64,000 bases of DNA, taken from NCBI RefSeq assembly GCF_905171775.1, contig NC_053492.1, positions 295,531,934-295,595,933 on the forward strand, read 5' to 3'. Below the pieces are notes generated by a model. The model was not told the origin of the DNA, searched no databases, and saw only the letters and a program-made list of their open reading frames with translations. A program made the position numbers and the translations under genes. Every line of letters starts with the position of its first letter. Position 1 is the first letter of the stretch. Below, piece by piece: positions 33,980 to 45,962 of this stretch. Origin of the DNA: Rana temporaria. Its lineage: Eukaryota; Chordata; Amphibia; Anura; Ranidae.

Positions 33980-35293
33980 TTTATTAAATATCAAAGTACT
34001 ACAAAACAAGGTAAAAAATGTAAATTTATACTGAAACGTAAAAAACTGGGGCTATGGGAGGAAGAAGACGTCTATACCCTACCAGAATATCAAGAACATG
34101 TACAAACATGGTTAAGGTACATAGACGATATTTTTGTCATATGGACAGGCGACGTCGACTCCTTCCATAGCTTCATAGGGAAACTTAACATCAATGAGCG
34201 GAATATTAATCTAACCTACACACTAGATAGGGATGTGATTCCCTTCCTTGACCTGAAGATTGGTCTTAGGGAGGGAAAAATCTTCACATGCACTTTCCGC
34301 AAGGAGACATCAGCCAACACTTTGTTACAGGCCAATAGCCACCATCCATTCTGGCAAAAAAATAGCATCCCCATTGGGGAATTCATTAGGATTAAGCGGA
34401 ACTGCTCTGACAAATCAAGCTACGACACTGAAAGTAGGGAACTCTACAACAGGTTCAGAGAACGTGGTTACTCCCACAAGCAGATTAGATTTGACAAAAA
34501 GAAAGCAGCTGAACGTAGCAGAAGCAGTCTCCTTAGCACAAAGTTCAAACCGCCGGCACTTACCGGCGGGGACACCAACCCAGTGAGGCTCATTACTACA
34601 TACGGCCCTCAATGGGAGAATTTAAGACATCTTCTGGAGAAACACTGGGGGGTCCTCACTGGCAATAAAATGCTTGCTAAAATTGTTGGCACCAGCCCAC
34701 AAATGGTAGCACGAACAACAAAAAATTTAGGGGATCTCTTAGTCCATTCCGAGTTCACTAAACAGCCGCAGACCTGCTGGCTGTCAGAATATCCCCGCAG
34801 CATGGGAATGTTCCCATGTTGCAAATGCCAAATATGCCCATTTGTCGATAGGACGGATACCTTCTGTGATGCAAAGGGTGAGAAAACCTACAAGATTAAG
34901 GGGCTCATCAATTGCACCACAGAGAGGGTTATCTATATGCTCACCTGCCCATGCCCGAAAATATATGTGGGCAAGACCAAAAGACAACTTAGGGTGAGGA
35001 TAGGTGAGCATATTAGGGACATCAAAAATGAAGAAAAAGAGGAGGAGAAACGCAGAAAAACTGGATATATAGAAAAATTTCATGACAGTCCAATAGCCAG
35101 ACATTTCCTACAATGCCATGGAGGCAAACCCAATGGCCTTAGGGTCAAAGGCATATATACCCCGAGGTTATCGGCGAGAAGAGGTGATTTTGACAAGGTA
35201 TTAATCCAAAAAGAGAAGTGGTGGATATACACCTTGAAATCTTTGGCGCCTCTTGGAATCAACACTGAGCTTAGCATGCAATCCTTCCTTTAA
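33980..35293 (+). pseudogene. Penelope-like RT (C-terminal part) plus GIY-YIG endonuclease
   Basis: The frame is open for 437 codons from 33980 to the stop at 35293, without a stop or shift. The early part has RYIDDIFVIW, the RT active-site box YIDD, and then IPFLDLKI. The downstream part has a cysteine cluster (CCKCQICPF) and the GIY-YIG nuclease core IYMLTCPCPKIYVGKTK followed by RVRIGEHI, ending in KEKWWIYTLKSLAPLGINT. RT motifs before the YIDD box are missing because the 5' end is truncated. The enzyme class copies RNA at a nick made by the GIY-YIG domain. The intact second half suggests a fairly young insertion. A start codon is not evident; GTG at 34235 is only the first alternative start. 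Confidence 0.85.
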
Positions 35294-36930
35294 TTATTCA
35301 TTTTAACTAATTACTCTGCACTATACTCATCGCCTTTGTTCTTATTATTTCTGTTGGTTATGGCTATAACCATTTAGAATAGTTTTGTACTAGGCACATG
35401 GCTTTGCGAGCATGTGATACCAAACCTGTCTCGCTGGCCACTGTGCCTCTTGCAAACAGTGGGGTTCACTGTACACCTCACGTTCCCTTTCACATTGGGA
35501 TTTGCCAGTAGAGCACAATCCATGCCATCATTTCATCTTCTAAGGAGACCTGCTTGCAATCCCAATGCTTCCTTGATATGATAGGATATTGATCGCTATC
35601 ATTTGTGATTTGGTTTGTTTTGCTGTCTGTTTACGTGGTTGTTTGTGTTGTTTCGTGTCAATGTCTCCCCTTTAATTAATTAAATACATATTGGGCTGCA
35701 TAGTCCGGCGGCAAAAGATTCTTTCTTAGGAGCAATGATTTGTTCCTTCATTTGCATATATAATAAAGCGGAGCACACGCAACAACCACATCTATCAATA
35801 CATGATATTGCAAGCAGAACAGTTTTACTGATAAAAAACCCCCTTGTTTTTACATCCCACGTTTGTACCTGTCAGTCTCTATGGACAATATATTCTGCTG
35901 TGAACATACACTCCGAGAACAATCTTAGAACTTTAAGTTCAGGAGAGTGGGCGTGCACAACAAGATGCATAAGGAGTGATGCACTGCCCACCTCCAAGCG
36001 TACAGACGAAGCTACGCAAGTCATCTGCGAAACGCGTTGACGTCATCACGCTCAGACGCTAGACACATCCACACACTCCCCTTTCCAGCTGGGGGCGGGT
36101 GACGGAGGAAACATCCACGGCTGAAGGACTCTCCTCGATCTTTGCCGGCTCAGCGTGCACCAATACAGGCAATTGCTTATGATACAGCACTGCGAACTAC
36201 CTGCCTCCTAAAAACCACGGAGTAAGCCGCATTTCCGAGGGTTTCATCTCCAAGTGACGTGTCCCCTCATCTACTGGGAATGCCAGACGGTTGAGCGCAA
36301 TCCCTGCATGTAATTGGAAGAGCATTTGTCATTATCCATACTGCAGCTTATACAGCTGGTAAGATCTTTCCAATTACAATTTCAATAGTGTTAAGTTTGA
36401 CAAGCACGGATCTTTCGTCACTGAACTTTCCACGCAGGAACTGTGTGCTATATTGGGAACTGTCTCGATCTCTTTGAGTCCACAATATAGGAGTGAGACT
36501 TTGCACACATATAACCAGTCGGGTTCAACTACCATTAGCAGAACTGCAGTCCCTCAAGTCCTATTAAAGCCCCGAATACCTATACTGATTGCTCTGGATA
36601 TTTTTGCATGCAAGGCATATTTCGCTATATAGTGGGCCCTACTCACGCCCCTTTGCTCCAACCAATAGCTGTCCATACAGCATTCTCACTCTAGACCCAT
36701 TCAGGGCATTTTCATCACAGCCTGCTCCCCCTCCCCGCAGTGTCACCTCTGTGACTTGTTCACCAATTTATTAGGCTTATATTTACAGCACAATATTTAA
36801 TTCACAAATAGGGGTTTGCCCTGGTGAACCATCACAGAAGTGACACCTATGTGTCCGGACTGTGAGTTTTATTGTTACATGTTTGTTATGTGTTTTTTGT
36901 CTGTGAGTCTGACATAGCTACATTGCTTAA
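35294..36930 (+). repeat. Penelope-like 3' terminal region
   Basis: This non-coding part follows the stop codon. At 36000-36040 it has CAGACGAAG, a short CGCA/TGCG stem and GAAACGCGTTGACGTC, one base away from the CUGANGA..GAAA hammerhead layout. It ends exactly at the 14-bp target duplication. Confidence 0.55.
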
Positions 36931-37312
36931 AAGGTTGGATAAAGACAACAGTCCATCCAGTTCAACCTGTGTGGGTGTGTAGAAAAATAATTTCCCATAC
37001 CCTCTTAAATTATTTTCGTTAAGATGCATATCCAAGAGTCTTAAAACTATCCATATTTCCTGCCGACACAACTGATTGTGGAAGAGAGTTCCCCATCCTT
37101 ACCGCCCTGACAGTGAAAAACCTCCCTACACAGCTTAAGATTAAACCACTTCTCTTCCAGTCTCATTGTGTGGCCCCCGTGTCCTCTTACACACCCTGGG
37201 ACTGAAAGGTTTGATACTTAGTCTGGGATCACCTTTGAGATATTTGTATATCGCAATCATATCTCCTCTTAAGCGTCTTCTCCAGGGAGAATAAATTTAG
37301 CACTTGTAGTCT
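36931..37312 (-). mobile_element. CR1-like LINE 3' untranslated segment
   Basis: Contains GACAACAGTCCATCCAGTTC, AAGAGAGTTCCCCATCCTTA and ATATCTCCTCTTAAGCGTCT, the usual 3' region (in reverse) of amphibian CR1-type LINEs. It stops at CTTGTAGTC where the DIRS element enters. Confidence 0.65.
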
Positions 37313-37868
37313 TGTTCACCATGGGACACAGAGCCTTAGTCATTACATAGTGGGTTGTATGGTCACCAGAGGTGATTGGAAACTGGCAAAACCAATGAGA
37401 ACAAGTTCCCCACCATATAACCCCTCCCATACAGGAAGTACCTCAGTTTTTTCACCAGTGTCTAAAAAGATTGGACGCGATGAGGATAGTGCTAAATGAA
37501 GCTCTGCCATAGAGGCCCCTAGGGCAAAAGAGCTATACTTCGGGTCCATCCATGACGCTTAAATTATTACGCCACAATTGGATGGTATCCGAGCCTCGAA
37601 CACGAGGTGTCGCCTGTAATGTCTCTCTTTGGAGGACTGGGCACTAGGGTCCAGCACTTTTCGCTTTTTTACAAATGCTAAAAGTCCTGGCAGAGTCTTT
37701 TACAAGGCCCAGGGAAGAGGCATCCTTTAAGTAGGAACCCATATACCTGAAGGTTGGCACACAATACCCACCGTGATGGGTGAAGATTGTTTTTTGTCCA
37801 ATTTTCAGCAAACCTGCGGCGGAGATAAGGTAGGCGGGAAAAAAAAGTATTAAGCATTTACCTTATAA

Positions 37869-39047
37869 ATGCAAGTTTTCTCTATTTCCGCCACTAGAGG
37901 GAGTAAAGAGTCAAGTTTTACTCACCAGGCTCCAGATAGTGTCAGGTCGTTTCAGACAGCACATTCTGCGCCATGGAGCAGTTCCTTTCCTCACTGCCAT
38001 GATGCAGGAGAAATCTGCTTCCTCTCAGGAGACGCCATACCCCCCTGGGGGGCGCGCTTTATGGGGAGAAGGAAGAATCACTTTGTTAATCGCAAAGTCC
38101 TCACAAGGACAAAAATTAAGCAGAGCTCCCTCTGTTACTTCAGATTTCCCTTCAGAAAGGTCTGAGGATGATGAGGAGGATGAGGAGGACATAGCACCAT
38201 CAGAGGATAAGAATGAGGAGTCAGAAGGATCTGGGATTTCAGAAGAACCTTTTTCTGCTTCCCAGGTTCTAAAAATGCAGGTGCAATATTATACTGAAAC
38301 AGTACGCTCTGCATTTAAAATGACCTTCTTCGGAGTTAACCGACTCACCTGTCTCCTCCCTGCATTCATTAAAATCCCCACAGGCTGCACGTTCCTTTCC
38401 AGTTCATCCTTTATTGGAGAATCTGATTTACGCAGACTGGAAGAATCCAGATAGGGGTTTTTCTCCCCCTAGGAAGTTCTCTATCCAATGGAGAAGTAAG
38501 AAGTTTACCAAGAAGTGGAGTCTGCCTTCAGTGGATGCAGCCATTTCTTGTGTAAATAAAAGCTTAAGATGTCCTGTGGACAATGCCCAGGTATTTAAAG
38601 ATCCTTCTGAGAAAAAGTTGGAATCTTTATTGAAGTATTTCTTTCTCCTGGCGGGCACAGTGACCCAACCGGCCATGGCGGCAGTGGGTATATGTCATGT
38701 CCTAAAGGATCAGGTGAAACAGGGTCTGAAAGCCCAGGGCCTTATGTTTCACAATAGATGCCATCAGGGATTCTATTCAACAAGCATCTCGCCTTACGCT
38801 CCAACTGGTGCACATACGTAGAATTGTTTGGCTGAAGCACTGGTCAGCAAAAGCCCCATGCAAAAAGATGTTGACCAGCTTTCCCTTCCATGGTGAACGC
38901 CTCTTTGGAGATGATTTGAAAAAGTATATCCAAAAGATATCAAGCGACAAGACTACTCCGTTGTCAGAGAAGAAGAAAAACAAGCGTCCTTGTTTTAAAC
39001 ATTCTCTCTTCCCAGCTCCTGGAACATCTGCCTCCAGGCAGTGGTGA
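37869..39047 (+). pseudogene. DIRS ORF1 (Gag-like), frameshifted
   Basis: Three frames together give a DIRS-type ORF1: an acidic stretch SEDDEEDEEDIAPSEDKNEE, then ENLIYADWKNPDRGFSPPRK, a long helical part, and LTSFPFHGERLFGDDLKKYI near the end with a basic KKKNK tail. These are family-typical blocks. Frameshifts fall near 38420 and 38760. The likely role in an active copy is RNA packaging. Confidence 0.65.
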
Positions 39048-39139
39048 CGGCATTCTCAAACAGCCACAAAGGCTAAAGACCAGGGCCAGGCCCAGAAGAA
39101 CAGGAAGCAGTGGGGGCAAAGAGCCAACAAGCAAAACCC

Positions 39140-40990
39140 CAAATCTTCCTCATGAAGGGGCACCCCCGCTCGGCCGAGTGGGGGGACGGCTTCGGCAGTT
39201 TTCAGCGGCTTGGCAGACAGAGATCCAGGACAAATGGGTGGTTTCTGCTGTATCCCTGGGGTACAAGCTGGAATTTCGAGACCCCACCCTGTCGGTTTCT
39301 TCCGAGGTTTGGATCATTTTCTGTCTCAGGGGGTAATCAAGGAAGTCCCTATATGAGAGCGAGGTGTGGGGTTTTATTCAAACCTTTGTGGTTCCAAAAC
39401 CAAATCGAGACGTCAGGCCCATTCTTGACCTAAAGAATCTAACACAGTTTCTGAACATTCGCCATTTCCGAATGGAAACTATTCGGTCCGTGGTCGCCAC
39501 CCTACAAGGCGGGGAGTATTTGGCGTCTATAGACATCAAGGACGCCTATTTACATGTGCCTATTTATCCCACTCACCAAAGGTTCACGATAGAGCATCGC
39601 CACTTTCAGTTTGTGGCTCTACCTTTTGGTTTGGCCACTGCACCCCGGGTATTTAGAAAAGTTCTGGCCCCACTGTTGGCAAACTTGAGAGCACAGGGCA
39701 TAACGGTGACAGCCTATCTAGACGATCAACTTGTGATAGATCAGTCAGTGGTAGGACTAGATCACGTAGTGCTCAATACAGTGAGATACCTGGAGCATTT
39801 AGGATGGATCATAAACCTGCAGAAATCCTCTCTACAAGCACAAGAAGGGTAGAGTATTTGGGCATGATCATAGGCACAGCCCAAAGCAGGGTATTCCTGC
39901 CAGAGCCAAAGATCAAGTCCCTAAGAGAATTGATCCACAAAGTCAGAACGAAGAAGGGACCATCAATTTGCCTTTGCATGAGGCTATTGGGGAAGATGGT
40001 GGCCTCCTTTGAGGCTGTTCCCTACGCCCAGTTACATTTAAGACTACTGCAGGGCGGCATTCTGGCTGCCTGGAACAGGAAAAGCCAAGCTCTGGATTTA
40101 CCCATGCACCTGTCTCCACAGGTGCGCCAAAGCTTCAGTCGGTGGTTAAAGACCAAAAACTTGCGGAAAGGAAGGTCCTTCCTCCCAGACACCTGGAAGG
40201 TGGTGTCGACAGATGCCAGCCTATTGGGCTGGGAGCAGTATTAGAAGAAGCTTCAGCCCAGGGTACCTGGGCCAAAACCAAGGACAGCCTGCCCATCAAT
40301 ATTCTGGAAATTCGGGCAGTATACTTGGCTCTCAGAACCTGGACACACAGGTTACAGAGCCACCCCGTTCGGATTCAATCCGACAATGCTACTGCAGTAG
40401 CTTATATCAATCACCAAGGAGGCACCCTGAGCCGGGATGCTCAGAAAGAGGTGAATCGGATTTTGATATGGGCAGAAAAACATGTTGCTTGTCTTTCTGC
40501 AATCTTAATTCCAGGGGTAGAGAACTGGCAAGCGGTCTAAGTCGCCAGCAACTGTCTTCAGGAGAGTGGTCTCTCCACCTGATGTCTTTCAGGCAATATG
40601 CCAGAGATGAGGGACCCCGGATATAGACCTACTAGCTTCCAGACTCAACAGGAAGTTGGACAACATTGTGTCCAAGACGAGAGATCTGCTGGCATACGGA
40701 ACGGATGCTCTGACAATTCCTTGGAATCAGTTTTCACTGATCTATGCAATCCCCCCGATCTCTCTCTTACAGAGATTGCTGGGCAGGATCAAGAATGAGG
40801 GAATACCAGTACTCCTAGTGGCCCCAAATTGGCCCAGGAGGCACTGGTACCCCAAGATCATAAAGATGGCGGAAAGAAGACCTTGGGTGCTTCCACTACG
40901 TCACGACCTGCTATCGCAGGGTCCAGTTTTCCACCCTTCCTTACAGAAGCTAAATTTGACGGTCTGGCTACTGAGAACTACATTTTAAAA
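39140..40990 (+). pseudogene. DIRS reverse transcriptase and RNase H, frameshifted
   Basis: RT motifs are clear: RPILDLKNLTQFL, IDIKDAYLHVPI, LPFGLATAPRVF and the active-site box TAYLDDQLV, all intact. The thumb follows (VEYLGMIIGTAQ). RNase H starts at STDASLLGWG and contains NILEIRAVYLALRTW and SDNATAVAYINHQGG. The C-terminal part reads LLASRLN..WNQF..LL.RI..EGIPVLLVAPNWPRRHWY. Frame changes occur near 39845, 40240 and 40540, so the copy is not functional. Confidence 0.85.
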
Positions 40991-41450
40991 AACCGAGGAC
41001 ACTGGTCCAGTTCTTTCTACACTCATTAATGCTAGAAAGCCGGCCTCTAGGCTAATCTACTACAGCGTCTGAAAGGCATATGTTTCCTGGTGTAAATCCA
41101 GAGGGTGGAATCCTCGAAAGTATACTAGAAGTAGGATTCTCGCCTTTTGCCAATGAGGACTGGATATGAAATTGGCCACGAGTACCATCAAGGGTCAAAT
41201 ATCGGCGTTATCAGTCTTTTTTCAGAGACCATTGGCATCTCATTCCCTAGACCGGCTATTCATTCAGGGAGTACTGCGGATAAATCCGCCAGTCAAATCG
41301 CCCTTGTGATTTGAACTTAGTATTATCAGTGCTGCAAAAGCAACATTTTGAGCCTATTCACCATATTCCTTTGATTGTTTTAAGCAGAAAATTGGCCTGA
41401 TTGCTAACTCTTCTGCTAGAAGGGTATCAGAGTTAGCAGCGATAAAGTAG
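40991..41450 (+). pseudogene. DIRS tyrosine recombinase, truncated
   Basis: The N-terminal part is readable with stops: KAYVSWCKSRGWNPRK, KLATSTIKGQISALSVFFQ, LFIQGVLRINPPVKSPL and SSARRVSELAAI, the segment that includes the first catalytic arginine. It then runs straight into the inverted repeat copy at 41450. The remaining catalytic boxes are missing. In intact DIRS elements this enzyme integrates circular DNA without target duplication. Confidence 0.65.
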
Positions 41451-42828
41451 GATTTTAAAATAACAGCTTACCTGTAAAAATCCTTTTCTTTGAGTACACC
41501 ACGAGACACAGAGGACCCCCCCCCCCCCCCTCTATGGGACCCTTACTGCTTTGCTACAAAAACTGTTCTCATTGGTTGTGCCAGTGTCCAATCGCCTCTG
41601 GTGACCATACAACCCACTATGTAATGACTAAGGCTCTGTGTCCCGTGGTGTACTCAAATTAAAGGATTTTACAGGCAAGCTGTTATTTAACCACTTCCCA
41701 CCCAAGGACATCATATGACGTCCTGGACTTTCAGTGGGTATATCTGAAAGATGCCTGCAGCTACAGGCATCATTCAGATATCCATCTCTTCAGCAGGCGA
41801 TTCTGTGCACCATAAGAATGATCATAGCGGCAGTTCCGCCACTTGATCGTTCTTATAGGCGACAGGAGGTGACGCCCCCCCTCCCGCCACCATCCGGTGC
41901 TTCTCCGTGCTCTCCAGTGCCATCGGAGACCCGGAGAAACGATCTGCCGGCGCCGGATGAGAGTCATAGAGATGACTGGTGACCAGATGGTCACCAGTCA
42001 TCTTTATGATCGTCGGAGGCCTGGGCGCGATGTTATGACGTCACGCCCGGGTACCGGAATGTAAACAAAGCCGCAATCGCGGCTGAAAGCATGAGATCCG
42101 TGAATTTTTTTCACGATCTCATGCTTTCCAGCCTGGAGAGATGTGGGGTCTTATTGACCCCGCATCTCTCCATAAAGAGTACCTGTCACGAACCATTCCT
42201 ATTACAAGGAATGTTTACATTCCTTGTAATAGGAATAAAAGTGATAAAAAAAAAAGTAAAAAAAAAAAAAAAAAAGAGTAAAAATAAAATAAATGAGGTA
42301 AAATAATTTTTTTTTTTTGAACACCCCAAACCCCAGTAGCTCACGCTCAGAAGCGAACACACACGCAAGTCCCACCCACATAGGTAAACGTCGTTCAAAC
42401 CACACGTGAGGTATCGTCGCGTGCGTTAGAGCGCCAGCAACAATTCTAGCACTAGACCTCCTCTGTAACTCTAAACTGGTAACCTGTAAAAAAAATTAAG
42501 CAACGCCTATGGAGATTTTTAAGTACTGAAGTTTGGCGCCGTTCTAGGAGTGTGCGCAATTTTAAAGCGTGACATGTTGGGTATCTATTTACTCGGCGTA
42601 ACTTCATCTTTCACATTATACAAAAAAAATGGGCTAACTTTACTGTTTTGTTATTTTTTAATTTATTAAACCGTTTTTTTCCCCAAAAAAAGGCGTCTGA
42701 AAAATTATTGCGCAAATACCGTGCGAGATAAAAAGTTGCAATGTTTGGGGGTTCCGAGTAAATTTCTAGCAAAAAAATGATAATTCTTGCATGTAGGAGA
42801 GGTGTGCCAAAATAGGCCCTGTATGGAT

Positions 42829-45277
42829 TTGTAACAAGTGAAATATTTGCGCTGTAAAGTGTTATACAGATTAATGTGTGTGTGCATATAACCACATATA
42901 TATACAAGTACAAAAAAAAAAAAAAAATGGGTGGGGAAAGTCCAAAAAAGGGGAAGTGACACTAATATACCAGTAAACAATATTGTTGAATAGTCCTTAA
43001 TCGAGGGCACAGTGCTGAAGAGGTCCAGGTACAACAAAATCCAACCGTGTAGGGATGCAGTTCATCAATACTTAATCCAATCAATAACGTTGTGAAGTGA
43101 AAAATGTTGAAAAACACAACAATAAAAGTAATAAAAAAATAAAAATAAATATAAAAATAAAAATAAGGGTCAAAGTATTTAAGAAGAAGGAGGCCTTGTA
43201 TCCAAAAAGGGTGAAAAGATAGAGAGTGAGCCGTAACCAAGATCTCATATATGCACCTCTAGTGATCCCAGCAGCTCACCTCTAATCTGGCAAACTGGAT
43301 TAGATCAGCCTGATCCTGATGGGTGTGGTCCGTTGTTAGATATCACATACGGGTCTCCATAAAGTGTGTTACATGAAAAAGTAAAAAAGGGTAGAAACCA
43401 AATGGTGTGATAACGTCACAGAGAGGGGTAGCAATGTCTTCTGATTTAAACCAGTGGAGATGCACTCACATATGGTTGAAAAAACTGGGGCTCTTATCCA
43501 CGAACGCCGAGCTCGTCAGTCCCTCCTTCCTCTCCCTTACTGATTCTCCAGGGTTAGGAGTCCCGTGTCCCCAATGGTTCACGAATCGGCTCTTGTTATG
43601 TATGAGGATCTCGGCAGTGTATGTGGGGTAAGAGAGAAGGACAAGCCTGATCGTGTGATATCATCAACAATAAACAAAAAACCCCCAGGAATACCCAGAT
43701 GGTAATGCACTCACATGAACAATATAACATAAAAGACCTTCCTCCACGAGTGCGGACTCGCAATAAATCTGTGCCTCCAACACTTCCCCTCTATCTGTGG
43801 CTCAGTCCGGACACTCAGATGTGGCAGTCATACATGGGGGGAAGTGGAATAAACAACCACAGCGTAGCCCAGTCAGACGTGAAAAATTTATTATAAAAGC
43901 ACTTAAAAACTCACATTTAAAATCGAAATTGCTGCATCAATCCGACGAGTGGCGAACTCGTATGTCCAATGGTCGGATGCTGGAGTGTGTCAAGCCCTCC
44001 AATCCCGACGCGTATCGTCAACATGTGACTTCATCAGGGGATGATGTGACTTAATCAGGGGATGATGAGGGATCCCCTGATGAAGTCACATGTTGACGAT
44101 ACGCGTCGGGATTGGAGGGCTTGACACACTCCAGCATCCGACCATTGGACATACGAGTTCGCCACTCGTCGGATTGATGCAGCAATTTCGATTTTAAATG
44201 TGAGTTTTTAAGTGCTTTTATAATAAATTTTTCACGTCTGACTGGGCTACGCTGTGGTTGTTTATTCCACTTCCCCCCATGTATGACTGCCACATCTGAG
44301 TGTCCGGACTGAGCCACAGATAGAGGGGAAGTGTTGGAGGCACAGATTTATTGCGAGTCCGCACTCGTGGAGGAAGGTCTTTTATGTTATATTGTTCATG
44401 TGAGTGCATTACCATCTGGGTATTCCTGGGGGTTTTTTGTTTATTGTTGATGATATCACACGATCAGGCTTGTCCTTCTCTCTTACCCCACATACACTGC
44501 CGAGATCCTCATACATAACAAGAGCCGATTCGTGAACCATTGGGGACACGGGACTCCTAACCCTGGAGAATCAGTAAGGGAGAGGAAGGAGGGACTGACG
44601 AGCTCGGCGTTCGTGGATAAGAGCCCCAGTTTTTTCACCCATATGTGAGTGCATCTCCACTGGTTTAAATCAGAAGACATTGCTACCCCTCTCTGTGACG
44701 TTATCACACCATTTGGTTTCTACCCTTTTTTACTTTTTCATGTAACACACTTTATGGAGACCCGTATGTGATATCCAACAACGGACCACACCCATCAGGA
44801 TCAGGCTGATCTAATCCAGCTTGCCAGATTAGAGGTGAGCTGCTGGGATCACTAGAGGTGCATTTATGAGATCTTGGTTACGGCTCACTCTCTATCTTTT
44901 CACCCTTTTTGGATACAAGGCCTCCTTCTTCTTAAATACTTTGACCCTTATTTTTATTTTTATTTTTTTATTACTTTTATTGTTGTGTTTTTCAACATTT
45001 TTCACTTCACAACGTTATTGATTGGATTAAGTATTGATGAACTGCATCCCTACACGGTTGGATTTTGTTGTACCTGGACCTCTTCAGCACTGTGCCCTCG
45101 ATTAAGGACTATTCAACAATATCAACAATATTGTTTACTGGTATATTAGTGTCACTTCCCCTTTTTTGGACTTTCCCCACCCATTTTTTTTTTTGTACTT
45201 GTATATATATGTGGTTATATGCACACACACATTAATCTGTATAACACTTTACAGCGCAAATATTTCACTTGTTACAA
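42829..45277. repeat. near-perfect 2.45-kb palindrome
   Basis: Arm 42829-44040 and arm 44074-45277 are inverted copies, differing by a few substitutions and small indels, with a 33-base spacer that contains two shortened versions of the arm tip (TGATGTGACTTAATCAGGGG). The arm tip CCCCTGATGAAGTCACATGT at 44074 is followed by TGACGATACGCGTCGGG, which resembles the hammerhead core with GAUA instead of GAAA. Open frames on both strands here are mirror images, not genes. Confidence 0.9.
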
Positions 45278-45381
45278 TTATCACTTTTTGTCTATCGAGG
45301 TAGACCCCTTTTTTATTTGCAGCAGTATCCCCACTTTTCACTTGTCCCCTCACTCTAGACAGCGCAGGAGTTCACTTCACC
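42832..45381. mobile_element. inverted-dimer insertion with 12-bp target duplication (Penelope-derived?)
   Basis: TGTATGGATTTG is present at 42820-42831 and again at 45382-45393, so the palindrome and its 104-base right tail entered as one insertion. The hammerhead-like tip and the duplication size near that of the Penelope-like element at 33753 suggest two head-to-head copies of a Penelope terminal region. No coding sequence supports this directly. Confidence 0.6.
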
Positions 45382-45578
45382 TGTATGGATTTGGTTAAAA
45401 ATCCTATCTGAGGTCCTCCAGTCCCCATATTAGATTAGTTTTCTTTTTCTGGACTCTCTCCAGCACATCTTTTATGAGGATTGGTGATCTGAACTGGACA
45501 GAATACTCCAAATGCGACCGAACCAGAGTTTTATAAAGTGGTAGAATTATCATTTTATCTCTGGAGTAAATTCCCTTT

Positions 45579-45777
45579 TTAACCAGTTAAGGACCGCCGC
45601 ACGACAAAATACGTCGGCAGAATGGCACGGCTGGGCATATGGACGTACAGGTACATCCCCTTTAAGAAGCACAGTCATGGGTCGCGAGCGAATTGTCAGT
45701 TAAAGCAATGCAGTGCCGAATCGCAAAAAGGGGCCTGGTCCTTTAGCTGCATAATGGTCCGGGGCTTAAGTGGTTAA
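45579..45777. mobile_element. short TTAA-type element (199 bp)
   Basis: Ends TTAACCAGTTAAGGACC and GGGGCTTAAGTGGTTAA, with TTAA at both borders. Only the two ends of the family are kept; the centre is deleted. It lies within the LINE RT segment. Confidence 0.7.
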
Positions 45778-45962
45778 TGCATGCCAATATTCTGCTGTCT
45801 TTGTTAGCCACAGCTTAACACTGCGTGCTCTTGCTCAGTCTGTCTTCTACTAGGACCCCTAGATCCTTCTCCATCCTGGAAGCCCCTAGGGATTCTCCAT
45901 CTAAAGAGTAACTTGCGTTTATATTTTTACCCACAAAGTGCATTACCTTACATTTTTCAGTG

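Larger units (their letters stand above)
33753..36930 (+). mobile_element. Penelope-like element, 14-bp target duplication
   Basis: AAGGTTGGATAAAG occurs directly before the element (33739-33752) and directly after it (36931-36944), splitting the LINE tail. The element carries one long coding frame with RT and GIY-YIG domains and about 1.6 kb of 3' non-coding sequence with a hammerhead-like GAAACGCGTTG at 36030. The 5' part of the RT gene is absent, so it is a 5'-truncated copy, common in this class. Confidence 0.8.
41687..45398 (+). mobile_element. TTAA-type non-autonomous element carrying a palindromic insert
   Basis: It is bounded by TTAA at 41687-41690 and 45395-45398, with left end TTAACCACTTCCCACCC and right end GTATGGATTTGGTTAA. 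The element's own sequence is 41687-42831 plus 45394-45398, about 1.15 kb, including hairpins such as GATCTCATGC / GCATGAGATC near 42085-42125. A 2.55-kb insert with a 12-bp duplication interrupts it just before its right end. Confidence 0.7.
37313..45405 (+). mobile_element. DIRS-like retrotransposon, itself interrupted
   Basis: The left inverted terminal repeat (from about 37316, CACCATGGGACACAGAGCC) and right one (41555-41686, GGCTCTGTGTCCCGTGGTG) are inverted copies. A further inverted copy of the right end lies at 41450-41513, in the place of an internal complementary region. The genes run ORF1 then RT-RNase H then a tyrosine recombinase stub. The final bases are cut off by the TTAA element at 41687-45398: TGTTATTTTAAAATCCTA is continuous in the internal copy, but here it is split by that insert. 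Left border is approximate. Confidence 0.75.

Noticed and set aside
43797..44317. Two 85-88 codon proteins, nearly identical, on opposite strands
   Set aside because: They are the mirror images expected from the palindrome 42829-45277 and show no conserved domain.
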